Shown: positions 1 through 11,346, numbered from the stretch's first letter. The stretch: 64,000 bases of DNA from Aquanectria penicillioides (GCA_003415625.1 PYIU01000008.1:496001-560000), one strand, 5' to 3'. The notes: generated from the letters alone by a model not told the origin. Program-made: numbers and translations.

Positions 1-2
1 TC

Positions 3-845
3 CAAGAGTCGGATGAGTATTGGGAGACTCGCTGGCTGTCGCTGGACGACTTTCTTGCACAAGAGGCCCGGGAGGAAGTGTTGAAGAGGGAGTCTAAGCA
101 ACGAGCTGACTTGGAACCCGAAAACAAAGCCTTGAAGGTCGCGCACAAGAAGCACCAGGACAATGTCAGCAAGCATCGCAAGATCCGGGAAATCTTTGGC
201 AATGGTTCACCCTATCACCCGAACCAGCTGGTCTTCAAAGACTACCTCCCGCCCCAAGGTCTTTGCGAAAAGGAGGTCATGTACAAGCTGGCATGCAAGG
301 TCTCCGACTTTAAAGTCCTGAAGGCCAAGGGCGAGCTCGCTATGGACCCGTGGGACTTTGTACGCTGGAGGGTCAACCGCAAGATCGTGGAGCTTGTTGG
401 ACCGGATCTTTGGAGACTCCAAGACATCAACGTCAAGACGGTTATTAGCCACATGTTCGATGACAGCGGAAAGGAAGGAAATGAAAAGTACGAGGACCAC
501 ATTCTCCGCAAGGCTATCCTGCGGTCGGCCTCATACGAAGGGCGCCTTGCCAACTTCACTGAAAGAAATGTTCCAAAGCAGCATGATGCTTCCCCAAACA
601 CCGGCCGTCGGCAATGGAAGGAACCCCGGACAGCCGCCCCATGGAACCAGCCTTCGCATGAAGCAAGCAGTGTGTTTGACCAAAGCCCTGCGGAGGGAGA
701 GAACCGGAAGAAGAAGAAGAAACCCCCCAGCCTCAGGAGTACCATGGCGTCAATGGCTACCGGGCTGAACAAAAGCTCCGACAGAATCAAGCCCAAAAGT
801 GATTTGGGTTCATCACCTTGGCTCTTGTGGAACGCTCTTATCTGA
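3..845 (+). CDS. 3' end of unrecognised protein-coding gene (partial)
   Basis: The frame is open from the first complete codon at base 3 to a TGA at 843-845, so the gene starts left of the window; there is no reason to prefer the in-frame GTG at 78 as a start. About 280 residues are visible. The first part is charged and helical-looking (Glu/Lys/Arg rich), followed by a denser stretch around WDFVRWRVNRKIVELVG (encoded near 341-400) and ending in a low-complexity basic tail with a KKKKKPPS run (near 710-740). No signal peptide or membrane segment is seen in this part. I recognise no family and assign no function. Its 3' end faces the aldehyde dehydrogenase gene across about 470 bp, so the two are convergent. 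The last exon may end differently if an intron near 846 (GGTAAG just after the stop) is used. Confidence 0.55.
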   Translation, partial: QESDEYWETRWLSLDDFLAQEAREEVLKRESKQRADLEPENKALKVAHKKHQDNVSKHRKIREIFGNGSPYHPNQLVFKDYLPPQGLCEKEVMYKLACKVSDFKVLKAKGELAMDPWDFVRWRVNRKIVELVGPDLWRLQDINVKTVISHMFDDSGKEGNEKYEDHILRKAILRSASYEGRLANFTERNVPKQHDASPNTGRRQWKEPRTAAPWNQPSHEASSVFDQSPAEGENRKKKKKPPSLRSTMASMATGLNKSSDRIKPKSDLGSSPWLLWNALI

Positions 846-1318
846 CGGTAAGTTTGGTCGTCAATCTTTGACCAGCATCATGCCGACACTGGCGTTTAGT
901 TTGTTTCTTGTTCTTTCACAGGGCGTTGCTGGTTCTTCGCTTCCACGAAAAGATGATGGTCAATCATATGTGCCGTCTTTACTTTATTGGCTTCCCATGG
1001 CATGGATCTCATTGAGGTTATCATGGCGGATTTTTTATTGCTACGGCTGAAGACAGACAGTTCGGTGGGTGGGCGGCTTCATGTATGGTTATCCACAACA
1101 ATGCGCATTGGTAGCACGCAGATCAAAATGCTCTCGGTTGCAACTTAGCAGTCGGAATTCCTGTGATTAAATGTGATTCAAATTATCAATGAGTATTTCG
1201 TATATCTTGAAGACCTTGGCTCACGATACACGCAATTAATCTCAACCCTTGTTGCGACCACATACCCATGCCCCTCCCACCCTCAAGACGGCCCATTGGT
1301 TGTAATTTCGTCCACATC
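846..1318. other. convergent intergenic region
   Basis: It lies between the stop of the left partial gene and the stop of the aldehyde dehydrogenase. It should hold both 3' UTRs and polyadenylation signals. No coding frame with support is seen. Confidence 0.6.
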
Positions 1319-2764
1319 TCAGCTTTGGAGGATCAGCACTTTCGTGTTTGTAAACTCTTGGATCCCCATCACGCTGTTAATTCCTCCCCAGCCGCTGCCC
1401 TTCATTGACTGACCAAACATAGTAGGCGGGAGGTCAGTGATAGTGCAGCCATTGATATTCACGAGGCCCAATTCTAACCTTTTGCCCAAGCCAATTCCAC
1501 GAAGGACGTCTCGTGTCCATATGGCACCCGCAAGACCGTACTTTGACTCGTTTGCAAGCCTCAGTGCTTCCTCCTCACTCTCGACAACATACAGCGAAGC
1601 AGATGGGCCGAAACATTCATTGTCGTACAGCTTCGATTCGCGCGAAACTCCGGTGATAATGGTGGGTTTCAGGCTCTTTCGGCCTTCATCCAAGTATGAG
1701 TTGTCACCAACAAGAAACTGAGCACCCTTTTCTTGCGCTTCCTTTACCATTTCTTGAGCGTTCTTGCTAAAGCGCCCCAACGCGGCGATGCCAGCTCCTT
1801 GGCCCCAGGTAGTCTCGACATCCTCTTTCAAAAGACGAGAGAATTCCTCAGCAACCTCTTTGACAACGAAGATGCGCTCGGTGGAGATGCAGACTTGTCC
1901 ATGATGGAGGAATGCGCCCATGGCACACATTCGAGCAGCCACGGCAAGGTCTGCATCATGGCAGATGATGGCGGGGCATTTCCCGCCCAATTCCATTAGA
2001 ATTGGCTTCAAGTATTTGCCACACATTTGAGCGATGATGCTTCCAACAGTCGCGCTGCCGATGAACTCGACTTTGCGGATAGCTGGGTGGGCAATGATGC
2101 TCTCGGTGACCGCACTGGCGGCCTCGCGCTGGGCCACAATTTGGTTGAGGACTCCTTTGGGCAGGCCAGCGTCGGCGAATATCTGACATATCATGAAATA
2201 TGTTGCCGGGCATAACTCTGAAGCCTTGAACACCACTGTGCACCCAGCGGCTAAAGCAGTTGCAATGCCGCGTGTGCCAAGGTACGTAGGGGTGTTCCAT
2301 GGCGTGATGATGAGAACAGGCCCGATAGGATGCCTCGTGATCATGATGGTCTTGTCATCACTGCAAGGCAACGTGCCCGCAAAGGCCGTCGTGATCTGCG
2401 CTGCAAGTTCACGGATCGTCTTGGCACCGCCAACGGCAAACATTTGTCCCCATTCCGGCGGGCTGGATGTTTCCAACTGCTGCATCGCCGAAAGATCTGC
2501 TGCTCGTTCGATGAGCAGGTCCGCTGCCTTGAGAAGAATATCTCGGCGTGTAGTGCTGGAGGTAGAACTCCAGCTGGGAAATGCAGCATGCGCCGCTTCA
2601 ACAGCAGTTTGGGCATCCAACACTGAAGCGCACTGAGCATGATGGACGACTTTATCCTTGGCCGCCTGCACAACCTCGATGATGTTGTTGGGGCTCAGTT
2701 GCTGGACTTCCCCATTAATCCACAGCGGGACAACACGCTTGCCTTCGTGGTCTTCAAAGTCCAT
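1319..2764 (-). CDS. NAD(P)-dependent aldehyde dehydrogenase (salicylaldehyde/vanillin dehydrogenase-like)
   Basis: An uninterrupted 481-residue frame, the usual length of the ALDH superfamily, which oxidises an aldehyde to the acid with NAD(P)+. Visible family features: the PWN motif with the oxyanion-hole Asn157, the cofactor-side Lys180 in VVFKASELCP, the Rossmann-fold segment FIGSATVG (residues 234-241), the general base Glu258 in MELGGKCP, the nucleophile Cys292 in HGQVCIST, and the late FGPS motif. All key residues are present, so it should be active. The N-terminal half, with LWINGE near residue 15, resembles fungal salicylaldehyde or vanillin dehydrogenase-like proteins, but the substrate cannot be read from sequence. 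No signal peptide, so probably cytosolic. The ATG at 2762-2764 gives the full fold. An HET pseudogene lies upstream and a convergent gene downstream. The family assignment is firm; the aromatic-aldehyde substrate is an inference. Confidence 0.93.
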   Translation of the reverse strand: MDFEDHEGKRVVPLWINGEVQQLSPNNIIEVVQAAKDKVVHHAQCASVLDAQTAVEAAHAAFPSWSSTSSTTRRDILLKAADLLIERAADLSAMQQLETSSPPEWGQMFAVGGAKTIRELAAQITTAFAGTLPCSDDKTIMITRHPIGPVLIITPWNTPTYLGTRGIATALAAGCTVVFKASELCPATYFMICQIFADAGLPKGVLNQIVAQREAASAVTESIIAHPAIRKVEFIGSATVGSIIAQMCGKYLKPILMELGGKCPAIICHDADLAVAARMCAMGAFLHHGQVCISTERIFVVKEVAEEFSRLLKEDVETTWGQGAGIAALGRFSKNAQEMVKEAQEKGAQFLVGDNSYLDEGRKSLKPTIITGVSRESKLYDNECFGPSASLYVVESEEEALRLANESKYGLAGAIWTRDVLRGIGLGKRLELGLVNINGCTITDLPPTMFGQSMKGSGWGGINSVMGIQEFTNTKVLILQS

Positions 2765-3672
2765 GACGGAAATCTGATGAGAAAGCGCGGCAAGTTTACT
2801 AGGTTAATGAAGATATTGGAACAAATTGATGCTTCATCTCAGGATTTCACCCAAAACAACACCGCGCCACAGAATGGGTTTTATAATCTGCCGGCTTGTG
2901 CATACGACTACTCAGGCTTTCTACGATCTAACTGCCAAAGATGGATGATCGGACCACCATTGGTCCGATCAGACTGCCATTATGCTGTAATCCCAATGAT
3001 GGACTTCTCGAAGAGCTAGAGGTCCCCTCGTAAAAGTCGTCGTGCACGTGTTAGCAAGTCGGCAACTATCCCGTCACTGACGTCTTGGTTGATGCGGGGT
3101 CGTCAGCAACACCCTTGCCTGACGTAGGCTGTGTGCTGCACATCGCGATCCGTTGCCGACAAAAACCTCAATGTGTACCCACGCCTTCAACAGCCATAGA
3201 GCCAGTGGAAAGATCGAGGGTAGTTTTTAAATTTCACCGTCGACGATTGAGCGCTTAGCTAGGAGCGCAGTGGCTCTGTCACTTCTCCTATCATGAAGTG
3301 CCCGCATCACAGTGTTTCACTAGGCCCTTAAATACCTATGGTGTTGTGATCGTGGATGAGTTGTCACATATTGAACCGCGCATACATAAATGGGCTACAA
3401 GAAACCCAACTACGTTTGAAATTTGGATTCTGCAACCCTATGTTGGTCCCATGCACGACGTAAGCTGAGTAAGAGAGATCTGCGGTCAAGGAGGTGATGG
3501 TGTATACGCGACCTACGTATGTGGTATATCATCCCTTCAGGGCTTCGTCACGGCACATGAATGTCGGAGATTGCCTATTAGAGAAAAATGAATTACACGA
3601 AGGTCCCATGCTAGCAAGAAGTACGACGACGGCGGAGATGTTGAATTTTCGCTTACCTTCAATCTTAATCCT
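2765..3672. promoter_or_regulatory. upstream region of the aldehyde dehydrogenase
   Basis: About 900 bp between the ALDH start codon and the 3' end of the HET pseudogene; it must hold the ALDH promoter. Several short open frames are present but none has homology-like features. No specific operator could be identified. Confidence 0.5.
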
Positions 3673-5417
3673 CTAAAATCTCTTGAAGATTGTAACTATA
3701 AGTAACGAGTGGGCGCGATGCAACAGGCAGACCGATATCCCAAGAATTACATCTTGAAACGTGTCTAGGTGGTCTTTCTTATTAGCTCGAAGTATGCTGA
3801 TTGTCGCCGTGACTCTTGTCGACGATTCTCGAAAGGGTATCCATGGAGAAGCAGAAATTCGAATGGAATCCTCTTGCGGATTTGTTTCTGTTGTATAAGA
3901 CACTGCGCCACCTTTCTGGATAGAACTTTTGATATATTTCAATTTTTCAGTTAGCTCGTGGTCGTCAAGACCGGAGAACCATTCAGGCATTACTGTCATG
4001 AAGGACTTGCCCTCAATTCCCAATGTACACCTAACGTTTCTAAAAAATATCGTAAATTCCTTTTCATTGCCAAGAGTTGTTTTTAATTTCAAAAAGGCTC
4101 TCTCACACACGTCGATGTCGCATAGTTGAAATATGCTTGTGGTGGCGTTGAAAATGCCAGATGGATAGCTGCGACAGTCGATGAGTGGATCCAGATCTTC
4201 AATTAGAAGAAGGATACCATGTTCATCCAAGTGTTCCCGTAAATTGTAATAGGATTGACTTGCGACTCCCCTCTGAATATATAAATCATGGATTGCAGCT
4301 TTTGACATGTTCCTTGTGAGCCTTATGGGACTGGAGGGGAATAGTATCCTCCTGAAAACACAATTGCTAAGAGAGCCTTGGAGGGATATGGCACATCTTG
4401 CCCCGTTGTGATAAATATCAAGAGAGGCAAAGAAGTAAGAACAAGTCTTGATAGTCGGTAGACGAGTTGATAGCCCGGCGTTTGTATTCGCGTAAGTGAT
4501 GGGGCGGCGTTGACCCGAAAATCACTTGGAATAATCGACGGAGTTGGCAAATGCTGATGCTGATGGAGACAGTATGCTGCCCCAGTTAGTGGGAACATCG
4601 CCGTTCCAGGTTATTGAACCATAGCACCTCAGCAAAAACTGGAGGTACCCCCTTGCCGAAACAAGTGGTACTTTGGGTTCTATACTTTTAACACAGGTCC
4701 AGCAGAAAATAGATTGGTCATTGGATACGCGGATTATTTCTTCCTGTAGGCGAACAAACGCCTTCCATCCCTCTCCATAGAGAAGAGGCATGTTGATGCT
4801 GAAGATTCCCAGCATGCAATAGGCCACATCTTCAATCTTGGATATGTTTCTGCGCGCAACCCAGCTGATTCTTGTACAAGAGTTGAACTCCAAATAGGCT
4901 TCCCTGTTAGGTAAGAAATGCTGATCCCAGCTATTCGAGATATGCTTTTGGCCAACCTAACCCTGGATACGAGATATTTCCAGCCCTCTGAGTAGAATTC
5001 AACTCGTGTAGGAGCCACCAGTTCTTGCAGGGTCCAGCCGCGAGTAAACCAACGACTTTTCTCAAACGGTGTCCGCGGAACATCTCCAAGGTATACGTAG
5101 TAGACGGCCGAGTCGCGGTACCACGCATACATGGAATTTATTGCTTCTGCCAACTCTGCAGAACTAGATTTACCGATGTAGTTGGGATCGACCCACAAAT
5201 ACTCGAGCTCATCCTTCTTGGCTTGTGTACAGGCCAAAGATATTTTCCTATACCCACTCTTTGACCTTCGACATTCGATGTATCTCCAGTCTTGGAATTA
5301 AACCTCTTCTTCTCCCCATGCATGTGGGAGAATCGCATACTTGGGAAGGGGGGGGTGGGGGGGTTTGAATATACTGTATTCTTCAAGTTTCAAAGTCTTC
5401 GTGTTGATTAGATGCAT
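3673..5417 (-). pseudogene. HET-domain (heterokaryon incompatibility, HET-E-like) pseudogene
   Basis: Intact relatives carry an N-terminal HET domain that triggers incompatibility-type cell death after non-self recognition. The ATG at 5415-5417 opens a typical HET-E-like start (INTKTLKLEEY), passes in frame through the long C tracts (complement of 5348-5363), and reaches KYAILPHAWGEEEV. Here a TAA at 5298-5300 interrupts the frame just before FQDW; a CAA-to-TAA change would explain it. The same frame then carries the HET core: KDELEYLWVD, SSSAELAEAINSMYAWYRDS and SRWFTRGWTLQELVAP. The canonical WVDTCCIDK is altered to WVDPNYIGK. Near 4900-4915 the frame shifts to one holding WVARRNISKIEDVAYCMLGI and MPLLYGEGWKAF. 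A TGA at 4522-4524 follows, after which the same frame continues with the usual C-terminal region to 3673. Two stops and one frameshift make it a pseudogene; no intron explains them. Confidence 0.85.
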
Positions 5418-5971
5418 GATTTCTGCTTCATATCTTCGTGCTGTGTACCAATAAGAAATCGATAGCTGTCAATGCTCAACCTTGGTGATTAAGTTGACGT
5501 GGAATAATGATGAAGAAAAGCCATGAGGCAAGGCACTTTCTGCACAGGAACCCATTGATTGAGATTCCGTAGACATCTTATATGTGAACAATTCAACTTG
5601 TCTTGTGAATACACAGCCCCGCGGCCTTCATGTAGGGGCTATATAGCCATTGCACAGCCTCAATACACAACGCCATTTTCCGGCCCATTTTCAGGTCTGA
5701 TTAGGGATTTTACCATTTTGCACTTTGACATGAAATAGCTGTCCCTACGGGAACAAAACCAAAATAGAGGAACACTATCGAGAAAACTTTCTTGGGAGCA
5801 TAATGCCCTTACTAGCTAGTCGCTGTATTCAGGCAAAATGTCTAATTCAACAACGTGCTCATATGTCCTTCGGACCAGCCATTAGAACCAGGTAGTCCAC
5901 AGCGGCCTATCCAGTCGGCGTGCCTGTGGCAATTCTCGACTAGGAGTTCTTGATTAACTTTGAACTCCTAA
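5418..5971. other. intergenic region
   Basis: About 550 bp between the HET pseudogene start and the 3' end of the 2EXR gene. No supported gene, repeat or RNA is seen. Confidence 0.5.
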
Positions 5972-7360
5972 TCAAGTTGCAGGATCGTTGTTAAATGGCA
6001 AAAGTTGTCCTTCTTGAATCCACCACCGTTTGTTTTCGCTGGTCTCCATTTGTTGCCGCAAGTAACACCAATCTTCGCAATAAACACAGTTGTGAGACTC
6101 AAGACCTTCAGGCTCGGGCCAGTGTGCCTTTGCAAATTCTGCTTCATCGCACCAACGTGGTACAAAAGAGTCGGGTACAGATGATTTCGTCCCTACAATA
6201 ACAGACCAATGTTCTTTCAGGTTACGAAGTTCTTGTGCTGTTCTCAGCCGTTCCTGGCGAAGATTTTCCTGCATTGGCGCGGACAAAACGTGCACAAATG
6301 TGATCTTGGGAATTTTCCACAAACTCACTGAGTCATGGATCTCTGCCGCAACTAGCAAGCTTCTCTGCCTGGCTAGTTGTTTTTCCATCTCGAGCTGTAG
6401 ATTCTCGAAGAATGGGATGCTTGATTCATTATTTTGCTTGTATGCCTTTAAACCATTAGCTCTTTCACCTGCCAAGTAGACTTGAGAACGGTAAGATGAT
6501 TCTGGCGGGAAAAGGCAAGAGATACAGTCAACCTCTGCGATGGGAATGCACGCGATGAATTCCGGCCAAGGTTCTTCTTCGTTGCAATCTCCCATCACTG
6601 AAGGAGAAGGAATGCAATAACCCCATTCGGTAAGATATATATCTTTTAGACCACTGAAAAGCCTGAGAACGAAAGATATTTCCATACTATCGGAGATTGG
6701 GGGCTGGAGAATGTGAGCGGACTTGGCTAATGCTAGCTTCCGCACCATTTGCATTTCTCCGGGGTCGAATTGCCCAATATCCCACGGACAACTGTGCAGA
6801 AATTGCCTATTGCTCCCCTCTTGATATTCCATGAAGTCAAGGTACAAGACATCCCGGTCAAAATTGAACCATGTCTGGGGTTGGGCCGACCGTGTTCGAA
6901 AGGCGAGCTGGTATCCGCAATGTGTCAAGGTAGCACGCGCATCTCGGCATGTATGTAGTAATGGAGGAATTGGAGCCTTGCTATAAAAAAAGTTCTTTCT
7001 GCACAGCTCCCAGGCTATTCGGGGGTGTTCGTCCAACCAGTGCCGAGGAATCTCTGGTGTGGATGGTGAAGGGTGCCAAGGCTGGTAAGGCGTCGTGTTG
7101 CTGGTGAAGCCAAAGGTCTCAAGCATCGGCTGACGGTTTCGAGTGGGAACCCGATCGCGCCAGTTGAAGCTAAACTGAGTCAGGACCGGGTCAAGCTCTA
7201 CTCGGTATGGTATGGTGCGGAGATCCCGTTCGAAGTCTTCGTATTCCTCCTCGATCCATTCTTGGATGCGAACGACGCGGGGCGGTGTGGCCAGCAGATA
7301 GATCTCCCGGCGTAGCTCCGGAGGAAGCGAAAGCAAGAATTGGAATTTTGGAGAAGCCAT
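5972..7360 (-). CDS. 2EXR-domain protein of unknown function
   Basis: A single-exon frame of 462 residues from the ATG at 7358-7360. The open frame extends six codons further upstream to a TTG, which I do not use. The N-terminus FQFLLSLPPELRREIYLLA followed by PPRVVRI is the signature of the fungal 2EXR family, an F-box-like helical start seen in many expanded paralogues in Pezizomycotina. Downstream are the family's usual pattern PLLHTCRDAR (a conserved 'cadavers of F-box' type stretch) and a Trp/Tyr-rich segment around WFNFDRDVLYLDF, then a charged C-terminus with a CVYCEDW motif. There is no signal peptide or membrane segment. The biochemical role of this family is not known. It is divergent from the tannase-like gene and shares the 833-bp region between them. 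Confidence 0.8.
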   Translation of the reverse strand: MASPKFQFLLSLPPELRREIYLLATPPRVVRIQEWIEEEYEDFERDLRTIPYRVELDPVLTQFSFNWRDRVPTRNRQPMLETFGFTSNTTPYQPWHPSPSTPEIPRHWLDEHPRIAWELCRKNFFYSKAPIPPLLHTCRDARATLTHCGYQLAFRTRSAQPQTWFNFDRDVLYLDFMEYQEGSNRQFLHSCPWDIGQFDPGEMQMVRKLALAKSAHILQPPISDSMEISFVLRLFSGLKDIYLTEWGYCIPSPSVMGDCNEEEPWPEFIACIPIAEVDCISCLFPPESSYRSQVYLAGERANGLKAYKQNNESSIPFFENLQLEMEKQLARQRSLLVAAEIHDSVSLWKIPKITFVHVLSAPMQENLRQERLRTAQELRNLKEHWSVIVGTKSSVPDSFVPRWCDEAEFAKAHWPEPEGLESHNCVYCEDWCYLRQQMETSENKRWWIQEGQLLPFNNDPAT

Positions 7361-8193
7361 TATGTCACTGACAAACAAATACGTATCTTTTCAATAACAA
7401 ACGGTTCCCATTGTTTGTGATTACTCTTCAGCGTGGTGCTTGATACGCGAAAGGATAACGGAGAACGTGACATAAGCCTCAGCCGATATTTCTCCGACAA
7501 CGCGACATTGACAACCATGCAAATAATCAGCCATACATTGCGGACGCTTCGGATCCGTCATCAACTTGAATCTCACCGAAACTAATGCACATCAGTCCTC
7601 CTTCTTAGCACGGCCATCTTTGGCCCACTCCATATGCTACTGGTTGTTGATTGACTCATGTTAGCTGATTGGGATTGCCAGACCTCAACAAAGCTGTTTC
7701 GGGTTTGCTTTTCCCTGGCCCTTCTCGTCGATCTGTTCCTCATTTGAACTGGATTATAACGAGCTGGGAATATGACCAGCAGCGAATGAAATGGCCGCCT
7801 CTTTGGCTTAGACCTAGAAACGGCATCAAAAAGAACCCGCGCGGAGTTGTGCGGGGTCAAACGTCGAATAATCCGGGGATGACATGGGTCAAGATGGCAA
7901 AGTGGAATAGTGACCCTAGACCAGAGTCTGCGGGGATATATCCTAATGAGGCCACCTGTGGATAATCGAGTTATTCCCTCCTCGGCCTCTTCATAACATG
8001 ATTGGTTGTTGCCGCTAAGACTATGGTCTAAGCTGCCGACTTTCCTAGCCGACGTATTTTCCCCATCTGCTCTCACCTTCCAACGTTGCAACCCGCCAGA
8101 CAACCACGGCCGGTGGTAATAGAGCAGAGGGATATGCCATCATAACGATTTGTTTAAAAGCAGCATAGTCCTTATGGTAGGACTCCTTTCGAT
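7361..8193. promoter_or_regulatory. divergent promoter region (2EXR gene / tannase gene)
   Basis: 833 bp separates the two divergent start codons and must hold both promoters. The short open frames inside it on either strand are not supported by codon pattern or motifs. No defined binding site could be assigned with confidence. Confidence 0.5.
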
Positions 8194-9871
8194 ATGTTTT
8201 CTTCACGCGAACTCGTCACAATGGCTGGGCTATCATTTGTTGCGGTAATTCTCGCCATTGGCCTCTTCGGCTCGACCGCTACTTCAAGCCCATGCGTAGC
8301 CAAAGCATTTAGAGACCTCAAACTTGGCAATATTAAAATATTATCATTGAACGTTACTTCCTCAAAGAATGTTCCCATTACTACGACTACAAATCCTGCT
8401 TCAGCCCCAACTGACGCTGAGTCTTCTACATTTGACATATGCCGCATTGCTGTGCAATACACACACCCTGGTCAACATGATACTGTCAATACCTACATTG
8501 GCTTGCCACTTGATTCCTCCAAATGGAACTCGCGGTTTCTAATGAATGGCGGCGGTGGATGGACTGCTGGTGGCGAAAGCGTGATTATCGATCCCGTTGC
8601 TGCAGGCTACGCGTCCTCTTCAACTGATGGCGGGCACAACGCTACCACAACTACTGTCCAGTGGGGTCTCCGTAGCGAAGGCATTATCAACCTGCCAGCG
8701 TTGCGGGACTTTGCAAGCGTGGCGTTGGATGAAGCGGCAACATTGGGCAAAATGGCTGCTAAGATCTACTACGGTTCATCTCCCAAGTATTCTTACTGGA
8801 ACGGTTGCTCTACCGGTGGCCGTCAAGGCCATATGATGGCGCAGCGTTATCCAAAGCAATTTGATGGTATTGTTGCAGGCTGCTCGGCTTTTAACTGGCA
8901 GCGCTTCATTCCTTCTGAAGTTTGGCCCGTCGTGATGGCCCAGTTACTCGGTTAGTAACCTCTCTTTACACGGCCAGGTTCCCAAAAGCTCACCACTTCG
9001 TACAGACTTGAGCCCACCTTCCTGTGTTTTGGATGCTTTTACAGATGCGGCCATCGCGGCTTGTGATAAGGTGGATGGCGTTGAAGACGGCATCATTTCT
9101 TATCCAGGAAGATGTGACTTCGATGCCAAATCATTGATTGGACATACCATTGAATGTACCAACCCTTCTGGTGAGGTAGTTGTTACTGAAGCCATTGCTA
9201 CCCTGATCAATGCTATCTGGAAAGGTCCAACCTCAGTCGATAACAAGTTCCAATGGTATGGACTTCAGCATGACGCCAATCTCACACGACTTTTATCTAC
9301 AACCTGCAGTTCCATCGATAACTGCACAATTGCACCCTTCCAGATTGCGCTGGACTGGTTGACAGTATTTCTAGCGAAGAGCTCTTCATTTAGCATCAAG
9401 GGCCTCTCCAGGAAACAATATGACGGCTTTTTCCAACAATCCATTGATGAATATGGCTCAATCATTGGCACAGACAATCCTGACTTGTCCAAGTTCAAAG
9501 CCTTGGGAGGCAAAATGATTACATGGCACGGTATGCAAGACCCACTTATTCCACCAAACGGGACTGTCAACTATTATGACCGCGTTCTTCGCAAAGACCC
9601 TGCCGCAAGCGACTTTTATAGGTTTTTTCTTGCACCTGGCGTGGGGCATTGCGGCAATGGGCAGGGCTTTGATCCCACGAATACTGTTTTTGCTGAACTC
9701 CGAGCTTGGGTCGAGAACGGTACATTTCCTGAGACAATCACAGGGACTGGACTATCGGTGGGAAGTGGGAAAACCAGTTCAACCCGCTCTGTTCAGTTGT
9801 GTGCCTATCCTAAGGTCCTAACTTACGTTGGATCGGATCCTGATAAAGAATCATCCTTCACCTGTAAATAG
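8194..9871 (+). CDS. secreted tannase / feruloyl esterase family protein (two exons)
   Basis: Exons 8194-8950 and 9006-9871 are joined across a 55-bp intron (GTTAGT...TACAG, branch-like CTCAC), giving 540 residues, the usual size of the tannase/feruloyl esterase family. Members hydrolyse ester bonds of gallate or hydroxycinnamate esters in plant material. An N-terminal hydrophobic stretch (about residues 10-28, sharper if the Met at 8221 is used) is a signal peptide, so it is extracellular. The catalytic triad is visible: Ser206 in GCSTGGRQ, Asp431 in HGMQDPLIPP and His467 in GVGHCGNG. Cys205 and Cys468 next to Ser and His are the conserved disulfide (CS-D-HC motif). The calcium-binding loop CDKVDGVEDGIISYP (about 272-286) is present. 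Several N-glycosylation sequons occur. Tannase cannot be separated from feruloyl esterase by eye. Confidence 0.93.
8951..9005 (+). other. intron of the tannase-like gene
   Basis: 55-bp GT-AG intron; without it the frame stops at once (TAG at 8953-8955). Splicing restores LLDLSPPSCVLDAF across the junction. Confidence 0.9.
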
Positions 9872-11346
9872 GTTCGGAAGGATGGGAAGAACTCGAGAAG
9901 ACAAGATGAGACCTGCAAATCTGGATTTGGTAGTGGCGGTGGCAGACAAGGTTATTCCTCGAGTACCGTTATTACTTCGGGTTAATGGAGCCACAACCAA
10001 TATTCTGATACAATAGATTCCAAGAATTGGCCGAATAAATTAGATGTCATGAATTGATAAGCTATACATGAACTTTGATGATCATCTGCATATCCTTACT
10101 TCAACACTGCTATCTCAACCCATGGTGTACCTAAGAAGTAGCGAGCGGAGAGCCGTGGCATGCACCAATCATGACAACACTCCAAAAAAGGATATGCATA
10201 CATTCAATTCGTTTCTTATCATTCTTTCGAGCTAAGGAAGGATATGCTCGATGACCTGACTGTGTAAGTGAGGCAGGCATGTCTCTTACAATAACATATT
10301 AGTAGGGATGATCTTATTCTTTTTAGTGCTGTCAACTCAAATGGAGATTCAAAGAGCCCAAGCTTTAGGCGATTATCATATAAAAAGTCATATTGTATCG
10401 AAAATGATGGCACCCGTGTCTCGAAAGGATTATTGTGTCTCATGGCGAAGTGCAATAAGCTCTCCGGCCTTTCAAACCATGCCTGTCAATTGTAAATGAC
10501 TCGTTTAACAAAAGATAGGATTAAAGTTTGCTTGTCTCCAAAACTCCTCAAACTCGAGACGGGCAGGGCGATCTCGAAATGCTGAACACCACGCGGCTGG
10601 AAATTAGTCCACAACTAATGGAATATATATCAAAGATGTCTTAGGGGAATGGAACTGTCGCAACTAACCAACGGACAGAACGGGTTCTGGTAAACGGTCG
10701 GTTTATCTTAGGAAGCTACTTATATAAGAATGAATCGATAATTGAGAAGCTGAAAGAACTTGCACACATCCGCGCTTGGTCATGCCTAAGTAGATATTTT
10801 GCACCGTCCTTGGAATGTTTGTATTTCAGGCCTCGCTTGGTCATGAGCAATTATTAATACGTGAATATTTTGAGTTTAGCCCTGGGGAAATAAAACTACC
10901 AGACTGTGGATAGTTGCTTGACTGGCCCTACTTTGGCTCGCAACACATTACAGTCTCAGGCGACAGATGCTCACCCCCAGCAGCATATTTCATATAATTA
11001 AACGATCTGAATTTCATTCTGAAACCTCTGCTATGCGCAAGGATGGCAAAGTTCAAATCTCTCAAACTGGGAACTGGCATCAACGGGGAACTGATCAACG
11101 GATTCATGCATGTATTAAAATATGTTGAACACTAAGATACTGGGAAAATGTCGCAAAGAAAATGGACTAGCATTGGTCGTGAGTTGAAAATTTTGGTTTA
11201 ACTCGTAGTAGTCATTGCGACATGAAGAACGGTGAAGCATTCTATTGCCTTGGCATTCCACATTCTTTTTGCCACCAAATAGTACGACCGAGATTCTGAG
11301 ACATGGCACACTTTCAAAGGAGAAAAATCAGTAAGTTATTGTATTC
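9872..11346. other. intergenic region
   Basis: About 1.5 kb after the tannase-like gene. Only short unsupported frames are seen (for example 10219-10455 and 11115-11309 on the minus strand). No repeat, tRNA or mobile element was recognised. Confidence 0.5.

Noticed and set aside
242..796. Minus-strand frame of 184 residues at the left edge
   Set aside because: Antisense to the open partial gene; its Phe run is the complement of the Lys run there.
2193..2636. Plus-strand frame of 147 residues opposite the aldehyde dehydrogenase
   Set aside because: Shadow of the ALDH coding sequence, which carries all family motifs.
5348..5363. Frameshift in the long G/C tracts of the HET pseudogene
   Set aside because: On recounting, the reading from the ATG at 5417 passes through the tracts in frame into KYAILPHAWG.
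11050..11065. tRNA B-box-like AGTTCAAATCTC
   Set aside because: No A box, acceptor stem or cloverleaf could be built around it.
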